Source of the DNA: Bacteroidota bacterium
GTDB lineage: Bacteria > Bacteroidota > Bacteroidia > Bacteroidales > FEN-979
Direction of reading: 5' to 3'
Length of the DNA stretch: 8,129 nucleotides
NCBI GenBank assembly: GCA_026391755.1
Contig: JAPLDN010000408.1
Coordinates: 1-8,129 of the forward strand
In this document: positions 1 through 4,942 of the stretch, in pieces
Position numbering within the stretch: the first letter of the stretch is position 1
How the letters are laid out: every line of letters begins with the position of its first letter
Notes under the pieces: model-generated
Databases searched by the model: none
Told to the model about the DNA's origin: nothing
What the model saw: only the letters and a program-made list of their open reading frames with translations
Program-made: the position numbers and the translations under genes

Positions 1-451
1 AAAGGATTTTTTCATCATGCCCTGATAGTTTTTGTTCCATCTTTTCGATTTTCAATAAAATATCTTTATGGGTAAGCAGCATTTCTCTGACTTTCACAAA
101 TATCTCTATTATCCTGATGCTCATTTTAATCGCACGATCGCTTCTTAAAACATTGGCAAGCATTAATACACCATACTCAGTAAATACATAGGGCAAATGG
201 CCTCCCATATGCTGTTTGGATGGTATCGCATTTTGCGATACCATATTTTCTGCTTCTTTTTCCGTCAACCTGAACATAAAATTTTCAGGAAACCGATCGA
301 TGTTTCTTTTCACCTGTTCCCTTAAACGAAAAGCTTTCACATCATATAACTCAGCTAAATCTTTGTCAATCATTATCTTTACCCCTCTTACGTGGTAGAT
401 TCTACTGATTATTGCATCCTCTGGAACCATCAGCACATTAGTTTCATTCAT
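1..451 (-). CDS. ORF6N domain-containing protein (partial, C-terminus beyond left edge)
   Basis: The minus strand is open from an ATG at 451-449 to the left edge, giving 150 codons that start MNETNVLMVPEDAII. Residues about 17-125 carry the ORF6N signature: a first block around IYHVRGVKIMIDKDLAELYDV, then NIDRFPENFMFRL, the conserved VSQNAIPS (71-78), GG (83-84), PYVFTEYGVLMLANVL and a helical RSDRAIKMSIRIIEIFVKVREML. From about residue 126 the chain is charged and looks like the start of a coiled coil. ORF6N is a putative DNA-binding or antirepressor-related domain known from phages and very common in Bacteroidota chromosomes; its cellular role is not established. An in-frame TGA lies a little upstream of the chosen ATG, and no other in-frame start lies between. 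The gene is divergent from recQ. The family call is firm; the function is unknown. Confidence 0.9.
   Translation of the reverse strand, partial: MNETNVLMVPEDAIISRIYHVRGVKIMIDKDLAELYDVKAFRLREQVKRNIDRFPENFMFRLTEKEAENMVSQNAIPSKQHMGGHLPYVFTEYGVLMLANVLRSDRAIKMSIRIIEIFVKVREMLLTHKDILLKIEKMEQKLSGHDEKIL
220..244. repeat. Perfect 11-bp inverted repeat (3-nt centre) inside the ORF6N gene
   Basis: ATGGTATCGCA at 220-230 is the exact reverse complement of TGCGATACCAT at 234-244, with TTT between them. On the minus strand it encodes about residues 70-77 of the ORF6N protein, the conserved MVSQNAIP stretch. It could form a strong mRNA hairpin or be a symmetric protein-binding site. The symmetry is seen directly; any function is inference. 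Confidence 0.75.
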
Positions 452-550
452 CGACTCATGTTTTTGGCATTTCCTGGGTCACTTAATTCTCTTAATCCAC
501 GTATTATCAAAAAGTGATATGTTTACTTTAATAAATTTGTATTTCGTAAT
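452..550. other. Divergent intergenic region between the ORF6N gene and recQ
   Basis: This is an AT-rich 99-bp gap between two divergent starts, so it should hold promoters for both genes. On the plus strand a TAAATTTG (532-539) fits the Bacteroidota -7 consensus. I see no matching TAnnTTTG on the minus strand for the ORF6N gene. No purine-rich Shine-Dalgarno sequence precedes recQ. An AGGAAA lies about 20 nt before the ORF6N ATG on the minus strand, which is too far to be a convincing ribosome site. Confidence 0.5.
532..539 (+). promoter_or_regulatory. Candidate Bacteroidota -7 box for recQ (TAAATTTG)
   Basis: The octamer matches the TAnnTTTG -7 consensus of the Bacteroidota primary sigma factor. 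A -33 TTTG at the expected spacing is not evident. Transcription starting a few bases downstream would give an almost leaderless recQ mRNA, since the TTG start codon is at 551. The match is short and the region is AT-rich, so chance is possible. Confidence 0.35.
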
Positions 551-2470
551 TTGTCAATCTTGCCACCAACCATCCAGCAAATACTAACCAAATACTGGGG
601 CTACTCATCTTTCCGGCCCTTGCAGGAAGAGATCATCCAGTCGGTCCTGAAGGGGGAAGATACCCTCGCCCTTCTGCCTACCGGAGGAGGCAAATCGCTT
701 TGCTACCAGGTTCCTGCCCTGGCGATGGATGGAATGTGTTTGGTGATTTCGCCATTGATTTCCCTGATGAAAGACCAGGTCGACAGCCTTAAAAGCAAGG
801 GAATTGCGGCAGCGGCCGTTCATTCGGGCATGCATCCCGATGAACAGGAAAGGGTTCTGAGCAATGCGCGTTTCGGGGCGATCAAGCTTCTTTACATATC
901 GCCTGAGAGGCTTGCTACCGAACGGATAAGGGAACTGCTGCGAAAAACCAGGATCAACCTGCTCGCGGTGGACGAAGCACATTGTGTTTCGCAATGGGGC
1001 TACGACTTCCGCCCTCCATATTTAAAAATAGCAGAGATCAGGCCGTTTATACAGGGGACTCCCTTGCTGGCTCTTACAGCGACAGCAACTCCCAAGGTGG
1101 TGAAGGACATACAGGAGAAGCTGCAGTTCCGCCGTGAACATCTTTTGCGCAAAAGCTTTGAACGCAAGAACCTCACCTACGTTGTGTTTAGGGAAGAGGA
1201 TAAACCCGGGCGCCTGCTTAAAATACTTAACAATTTCAAAGGCAGCGGCATCATTTACGTGAGGAACCGCAGGGAGACCAAGCTGATTGCCGAGTTCCTG
1301 AAAAAGAACAGTATCAGCGCCGATTATTATCATGCAGGGCTCATCCAGAAAGTGCGGGACCAGAAGCAGAACGCATGGATCAGTGAGAAGGTCCGAATCA
1401 TGGTTGCAACCAATGCTTTTGGTATGGGCATCGACAAAGCTAATGTCAGGGTGGTGGTGCATATGGACCTGCCCGAATGTGTTGAATCCTATTTCCAGGA
1501 GGCCGGTCGTGCAGGAAGGGATGAAAAACAGGCTTATGCCGTGCTCTTGTACGAGAATGCAGACCTGCTCGGGGCGAGGAAGAATCTTTCCCAGACCTTT
1601 CCGGAACTTAGTACGATCAGGTCGGTATACCAGGCCCTCGGGAATTTTTTCCAGATACCTGTGGGAAGCGGAAGGGATGCAAGGTTCGATATGGACCTGT
1701 CCGCCTTTGCTTCGGAATATAAATTTCAGACGGTCATCGCGTACAACTCCCTGAAATTTCTCGAAAAAGAAGGCTATATAATGCTGTCTGATGCCATTCA
1801 CCGTCCTTCGAGGATCTTCGTGAAAGCCGATAAGGAAACCCTTTACCGTTTCCAGGTTGAAAATGAATTTTACGACATCTTGTTAAAAACCATTCTCCGT
1901 TCCTATACAGGTGTGCTTACCGAGTTTGTAGGTTTCAGCGAGGCCGAACTGGCCCGAAGGGCGGGCATAAGCGCCGAAGACCTGGTAAAACACCTGAAAC
2001 GTCTGGAAAAGCTGAAGCTCATCGATTATACCCCGGCATCAGATAAACCACAGCTGGTTTACCTCGACGACCGCCTCGACGGTAAGGATATCCGCATTTC
2101 GCCGTTATATTACCAGGACAGGCTCAATGAAGCAGAACTCAGGATTGAAGCCATGATCCACTATGCCGAAACCTCCAATAAATGCCGCAGCCAGCAGCTT
2201 CTTGCGTATTTCGGGGAAAAGACTTCCAAACGCTGCGGCCGCTGCGATGTTTGCGTGGAAAGGAACAAACTTGGGCTGAATGAAATGGAATTCGACGGGG
2301 TGCTGAAACTTATCAAGCCGGTCCTGAAAATCGGGAGCGCTGACATAGGGAGCCTTGTGGCGGCTGCATCAATCTTTCATGAGGATAAGGTGATCCTTGT
2401 CGTGCGCTGGCTGATGGATAACGGGAAGGTCAGCAGGGATGGAGAGGGAAAATACAAATGGGGAAAATGA
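551..2470 (+). CDS. recQ: RecQ-family ATP-dependent DNA helicase (Bacteroidota type)
   Basis: The 639-residue product is a superfamily 2 helicase that unwinds DNA 3'-5' during recombination and fork repair. Visible motifs: FRPLQ (21-25, motif 0), Walker A TGGGKS (44-49), DEAH (141-144) followed by CVSQWG, TATAT (176-180, motif III), GMGIDK (291-296, motif V) and QEAGRAGRD (316-324, motif VI with the arginine finger). A zinc cluster has Cys545, Cys562, Cys565 and Cys568. About 200 residues with winged-helix-like character separate motif VI from this cluster, and a winged-helix-like tail (about 590-639) follows it. In E. coli RecQ the zinc site comes straight after the helicase core. I recall the displaced order as typical of Bacteroidota RecQ. 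No HRDC domain is visible. The start is TTG at 551 (a second in-frame TTG is at 560): an in-frame TGA at 515-517 lies upstream and no ATG occurs before motif I. The stop codon lies inside a heptamer array. Confidence 0.95.
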   Translation: MSILPPTIQQILTKYWGYSSFRPLQEEIIQSVLKGEDTLALLPTGGGKSLCYQVPALAMDGMCLVISPLISLMKDQVDSLKSKGIAAAAVHSGMHPDEQERVLSNARFGAIKLLYISPERLATERIRELLRKTRINLLAVDEAHCVSQWGYDFRPPYLKIAEIRPFIQGTPLLALTATATPKVVKDIQEKLQFRREHLLRKSFERKNLTYVVFREEDKPGRLLKILNNFKGSGIIYVRNRRETKLIAEFLKKNSISADYYHAGLIQKVRDQKQNAWISEKVRIMVATNAFGMGIDKANVRVVVHMDLPECVESYFQEAGRAGRDEKQAYAVLLYENADLLGARKNLSQTFPELSTIRSVYQALGNFFQIPVGSGRDARFDMDLSAFASEYKFQTVIAYNSLKFLEKEGYIMLSDAIHRPSRIFVKADKETLYRFQVENEFYDILLKTILRSYTGVLTEFVGFSEAELARRAGISAEDLVKHLKRLEKLKLIDYTPASDKPQLVYLDDRLDGKDIRISPLYYQDRLNEAELRIEAMIHYAETSNKCRSQQLLAYFGEKTSKRCGRCDVCVERNKLGLNEMEFDGVLKLIKPVLKIGSADIGSLVAAASIFHEDKVILVVRWLMDNGKVSRDGEGKYKWGK

Positions 2471-2564
2471 TATCGGATATCAGATGTCAGATATTAGATG
2501 TCAGATAGCGGATATTAGATGTCAGATAGCGGATATCAGATTTCAGATAGCGGATATCAGATTT
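2467..2564 (+). repeat. Array of 14 contiguous heptamers between recQ and the methyltransferase
   Basis: From 2467 the sequence parses without a gap into 7-mers: ATGATAT, CGGATAT, CAGATGT, CAGATAT, TAGATGT, CAGATAG, CGGATAT, TAGATGT, CAGATAG, CGGATAT, CAGATTT, CAGATAG, CGGATAT, CAGATTT. The rough consensus is CRGATRT. The last nine form three 21-bp higher-order units (2502-2522, 2523-2543, 2544-2564), the second and third identical. The recQ stop TGA (2468-2470) lies in the first heptamer, and the methyltransferase stop (TCA at 2557-2559 on this strand) spans the last two. The GATATC pieces are self-complementary, so transcripts from either side could fold here, perhaps serving as 3' ends. 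The parse is direct; the role is inference. Confidence 0.85.
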
Positions 2565-3369
2565 CTGGTTTCCTGCAGTCAAAACACACAAAGGGTACTG
2601 AGATCTCAAGATGCCCGTCCTCAGCGGCTTCTTCATCCATTACCCGGGCAGCTTCCGATAGTATATCCTGCTGCCGGTCATCGGGTAAAAATTCTTTCCA
2701 GTGCGGCAGGAAAAAATTCTTAACCAGGTAATGGTTGTAAAAGGCCTGGGCCGATGTGAAGCTGTATTTAAAACCATCGGGTTGTACCGATGTGATCAGG
2801 AATCCATGATCCTCGATCATGTTCTGAAGGTATTCAACAGGTTTGCGTTTATCGAAGATATGTGCATCCATGGCCGTGATACAAATATGTAAGCCGTGTT
2901 TTTCAAGCACCTTCCTGAGAGCTTCATAAAACTCGGTCATGGTATGAGGCAGGTTCATGGTCAACACCATCTGGGCTCCTGGTTTACACACCCTGAAACA
3001 TTCATGAAGCACCCTTCCCTGGTCATTAACATTATTTAACCCGTTATTCGAAATAATGAGATCAAAAACACCATTCCCAAAAGGCATGTCCTCTCCCCTT
3101 CCCTGTACCCCAAATGCGTTTGTAATTTCCCGCATCCTGATCTTCTCCTTAAGAACTTCTATCGCATCATCCGCAGGGTCGAGCCCGTGGACTTCGCTTT
3201 CCTTACCCAGCCTGCCGGCCAGTTCCAGCATGGGGAAGCCGTATCCACAGCCAATATCAAGGACTCTCATTTTCTTGCGGTATTTCACGGTATCAAGCAG
3301 CAGCATCCCAAAAGGCGCCGACCAGAACGGGAGCTCATCGTAAAGCAGGGATTTTTCGGAAACAGACAT
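2557..3369 (-). CDS. Class I SAM-dependent methyltransferase
   Basis: The 270-residue product has a Rossmann-type methyltransferase core of the Methyltransf_11 kind. Motif I is VLDIGCGYG (36-44), which binds S-adenosylmethionine. An acidic residue ends strand 2 at GLDPADD (62-68), GEDMPF (92-97) marks the adenine-side loop, and FDLIISNNGLNNV (102-114) is motif IV. Residues 155-270 form a variable C-terminal part that probably sets substrate specificity. No signal peptide or membrane segment is seen, so it is cytoplasmic. The substrate cannot be told from sequence: a small molecule, lipid or quinone is as likely as RNA, and no DNA methyltransferase motif is present. The ATG at 3369 precedes the expected N-terminal helix. 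The gene is convergent with recQ and divergent from the glycosylase gene. Its last Ile codon and TGA stop are supplied by the heptamer array. Confidence 0.88.
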   Translation of the reverse strand: MSVSEKSLLYDELPFWSAPFGMLLLDTVKYRKKMRVLDIGCGYGFPMLELAGRLGKESEVHGLDPADDAIEVLKEKIRMREITNAFGVQGRGEDMPFGNGVFDLIISNNGLNNVNDQGRVLHECFRVCKPGAQMVLTMNLPHTMTEFYEALRKVLEKHGLHICITAMDAHIFDKRKPVEYLQNMIEDHGFLITSVQPDGFKYSFTSAQAFYNHYLVKNFFLPHWKEFLPDDRQQDILSEAARVMDEEAAEDGHLEISVPFVCFDCRKPEI

Positions 3370-3391
3370 GATGGATGTTATAATGAAATCA

Positions 3392-3399
3392 CAAAATTA
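3392..3399 (-). promoter_or_regulatory. Candidate -7 box for the methyltransferase gene (TAATTTTG)
   Basis: Read on the minus strand this is TAATTTTG, a full match to TAnnTTTG. It ends 22 nt upstream of the ATG, so a transcript starting about 7 nt downstream would have a short leader. No clear -33 TTTG is seen: that position falls on the edge of the heptamer array starting at 3413. Confidence 0.4.
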
Positions 3400-3412
3400 C
3401 AAAACAGCTGTG

Positions 3413-3475
3413 ACATCTGACATCTGACATCAGATATCCGATATCAGATATCCGATATCAGATATCGGATATCTG
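3413..3475 (-). repeat. Second heptamer array, inverted relative to the first, in the divergent promoter region
   Basis: Nine contiguous 7-mers read on the plus strand as ACATCTG, ACATCTG, ACATCAG, ATATCCG, ATATCAG, ATATCCG, ATATCAG, ATATCGG, ATATCTG. Most are reverse complements of heptamers in the array at 2467-2564 (CAGATGT, CGGATAT, CAGATAT), so the family is the same but the orientation is opposite. Aligning 2474-2505 with the reverse complement of 3409-3440 gives 28 of 32 matches. Near its right end, 3456-3466 and 3468-3478 form a perfect 11-bp inverted repeat around base 3467. The array separates the divergent methyltransferase and glycosylase promoters. Confidence 0.8.
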
Positions 3476-3487
3476 ATAACTCTTTCC

Positions 3488-3495
3488 GATCTTTG
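3488..3495 (+). promoter_or_regulatory. Weak -7-like box just before the glycosylase start (GATCTTTG)
   Basis: The octamer differs from TAnnTTTG only in its first base and ends 4 nt before the ATG at 3500. If used, the transcript would be nearly leaderless. No -33 element is visible, because the upstream DNA is the heptamer array. Treat it as tentative. Confidence 0.2.
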
Positions 3496-3499
3496 CCGC

Positions 3500-4096
3500 A
3501 TGATCCTCCCCTATTCCTTTTATTCGAGAAATGATGTTGTTCTCATAGCGCGGGAGCTGATTGGCAAAGTGCTTGTAAGCCGGGTTAACGGGATAACCAC
3601 ATCCGGAGTCATTTATGAAACTGAAGCTTATAATGGTATCATTGATTCTGCTTCACATGCTTTCGGCGGAAGACGGACCGCCAGGACAGAGATCATGTAC
3701 CATGATGGCGGTACCGCCTACGTTTATCTCTGTTATGGTATGCATTCCCTGTTCAACGTGGTGACGAACAGGAAAGACATCCCCCATGCAGTGCTGGTTA
3801 GGGCTGTGAAACCCCTCGATAATTCAGACGTTATGCTGAAACGTACAGGCAAGCCAAAGCTTACAGGAAATATCGGCGACGGCCCGGGGAAAGTAGCTAA
3901 GCTTTTAGGAATTCATTTTTCACTTACGGGTAGCAGCCTGCTCAGGGATTCAGAAAACAGCAGAAAAGACGGTATCTGGATCGAAGACCGCGGCATCAGG
4001 GTTGATAATGAAATGATATGGTCGGGCCCACGAATTGGCGTTGAATATGCCGGTAAGGATGCGAAACTACCCTACAGGTTCAGAACAGAACTCTGA
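3500..4096 (+). CDS. AAG/MPG-family 3-methyladenine DNA glycosylase
   Basis: This enzyme flips out alkylated or deaminated purines (3-methyladenine, hypoxanthine) and cuts the N-glycosidic bond, starting base excision repair in the cytoplasm. The 198 residues match the usual length of bacterial members. Comparison with human AAG places the catalytic glutamate (human E125) at Glu42 in YETEAY, the intercalating tyrosine (Y127) at Tyr44, His136 at His53, Tyr159 at Tyr76, the base-discriminating Asn169 at Asn86 and Arg182 at Arg101; all are present. GDGPGKVAKLLGI (126-138) and GPRIGVEYAGKDAKLPYRF (176-194) are further family blocks. The protein therefore looks intact and active. The ATG at 3500 begins right before the conserved N-terminal F-Y-S-R segment. 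No Shine-Dalgarno sequence is visible. It is divergent from the methyltransferase and convergent with the outer-membrane protein gene. Confidence 0.95.
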   Translation: MILPYSFYSRNDVVLIARELIGKVLVSRVNGITTSGVIYETEAYNGIIDSASHAFGGRRTARTEIMYHDGGTAYVYLCYGMHSLFNVVTNRKDIPHAVLVRAVKPLDNSDVMLKRTGKPKLTGNIGDGPGKVAKLLGIHFSLTGSSLLRDSENSRKDGIWIEDRGIRVDNEMIWSGPRIGVEYAGKDAKLPYRFRTEL

Positions 4097-4098
4097 CA

Positions 4099-4157
4099 AT
4101 TTACGAATTACGAATGATTTCTTTGAAATCGTAAATCAGAAATCATAATTCGTAAAT
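4099..4157. terminator. Long imperfect hairpin, probably a two-way terminator; built of 7-bp repeats
   Basis: The arms 4099-4110 and 4146-4157 pair over 12 bp, and 4115-4122 pairs with 4138-4145 over 8 bp. There is a 4-nt bulge at 4111-4114 and a 15-nt loop. The hairpin fills the convergent gap between the glycosylase gene and the outer-membrane protein gene, and on the plus strand it is followed by CCTTTTATTT. The stem is AT-rich, so it is not a classic GC-rich terminator. The DNA also parses into heptamers (TTACGAA twice from 4101, then TGATTTC, TTTGAAA, TCGTAAA, TCAGAAA, TCATAAT, TCGTAAA), a different family from the arrays around the methyltransferase. The folding is seen; the terminator role is inferred from position. 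Confidence 0.55.
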
Positions 4158-4161
4158 CCTT

Positions 4162-4788
4162 TTATTTGTCTCCGAAAATCCTGAATCCCACCGAAACCAG
4201 GAACAGGCTGTTTGTGGATTTTAAGCTGGAATTCTGCACGTCTTTAACGAACTGGTTAAGCCCATACTGATACCTGATATCAAACGTTAAAAACAATACG
4301 TCTATCCCGGTGCCGCCAAGTACATACCAGTTTGTTGAGTTGACATTCGATCCTGTGATACCACTGGTTTTACCCTCATTCATTTCCTTAACTTTGGTAT
4401 TGACGACAAAAGACATCTCAGGCCCGACTTCAATTCTCCAGGTGATGACTGAAGAATGTATGATCTTGAATCCCAGCATCAGGGGAACGTCCATGCTGCC
4501 CACAGTCACCTTGGTCTTCCAGTTATTAGTTGAAAGATTTCCTTCGTTGGTAAATATGGAACCGCTCATAGTATATAACAGTTCTGGGGCAAAATAAAGT
4601 CTTTTACCGATATGGGTCCAGATACCTACATGAAATCCGCTGTTAACCTGCGATTTAATCGTATCAACGTTGGTTGAGAGTTTGCTGGCATTGTAACCGA
4701 TTTTAACTCCTAGCGCGAACTGTCCGTACGACAACTGGGTTGTTAAGATTGCAATAGCAAAAACGAGGAGAATCTTTTTCATGTTCAT
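4162..4788 (-). CDS. Small outer-membrane beta-barrel protein (porin family-like)
   Basis: The 208-residue product starts with a signal peptide: MNMKK, a hydrophobic run LLVFAIAIL, then TTQLSYG with likely cleavage after Gly22, before QFALGVKIG. The mature part alternates polar and hydrophobic residues in strands such as ALGVKIGYNAS, GFHVGIWTHIGKRLYFAPELLY, VPLMLGFKI, ITWRIEVGPEMSFV, YVLGGTGIDVLFLTFDIRYQYGLNQF and LFLVSVGFRIF. This is the pattern of Bacteroidota outer-membrane beta-barrel domains (OMP_b-brl type). YFAPELLY (65-72) is typical of the family. It ends close to an aromatic barrel strand (GFRIFGDK), as expected for BAM-dependent insertion. Role and ligand are unknown. Starts at Met1 (4788) or Met3 (4782) are both possible. 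It follows the T9SS protein gene on the same strand after 154 bp, so co-transcription is possible but not shown. Confidence 0.85.
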   Translation of the reverse strand: MNMKKILLVFAIAILTTQLSYGQFALGVKIGYNASKLSTNVDTIKSQVNSGFHVGIWTHIGKRLYFAPELLYTMSGSIFTNEGNLSTNNWKTKVTVGSMDVPLMLGFKIIHSSVITWRIEVGPEMSFVVNTKVKEMNEGKTSGITGSNVNSTNWYVLGGTGIDVLFLTFDIRYQYGLNQFVKDVQNSSLKSTNSLFLVSVGFRIFGDK

Positions 4789-4942
4789 GAGTTTGAATTA
4801 GCGGTTAAAAATAATAGTTTTTTCGTTTCGCTTCGAATTTTTATCGAACGAAGAAATTTTAGACCCGCCTTGAAGTAAAATAATGTGCGTAAACTTCAGA
4901 AAATGACTGAGGCTTTAGCATCAGGTATGTAGCCTTGGTCCT
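4789..4942. other. Intergenic region with weak inverted repeats upstream of the outer-membrane protein gene
   Basis: This 154-bp AT-rich gap lies between two minus-strand genes. Around 4825-4855 there is a bulged inverted repeat of TTCG/CGAA motifs (about eight paired bases around an AT-rich loop). A second, weaker one pairs TGAAGT (4871-4876) with ACTTCA (4893-4898). Either could end transcription of the T9SS gene, but neither has a clear T-run on the minus strand. No TAnnTTTG promoter box was found for the outer-membrane protein gene. Confidence 0.3.

Noticed and set aside
1022..1801. A 259-codon minus-strand ORF antisense to recQ
   Set aside because: It lies wholly within the strongly conserved recQ gene, overlapping motifs V and VI, and its translation shows no recognisable domain; it is a coding shadow.
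2467..2564. CRISPR-like repeat array
   Set aside because: The units are 7 bp and contiguous, with no unique spacers, and no cas genes are visible.
2439..2723. A 94-codon plus-strand ORF with a repeated DIRCQIA-like heptapeptide
   Set aside because: The peptide repeat is just the 21-bp DNA repeat translated (three heptamers equal seven codons). The ORF starts inside recQ and its 3' half is antisense to the methyltransferase gene.
551..4096. A recQ - methyltransferase - glycosylase cluster as a defence or DNA-modification island
   Set aside because: The genes are in alternating orientation and are housekeeping-type families. The methyltransferase lacks DNA-methyltransferase motifs, and no nuclease or integrase is present.
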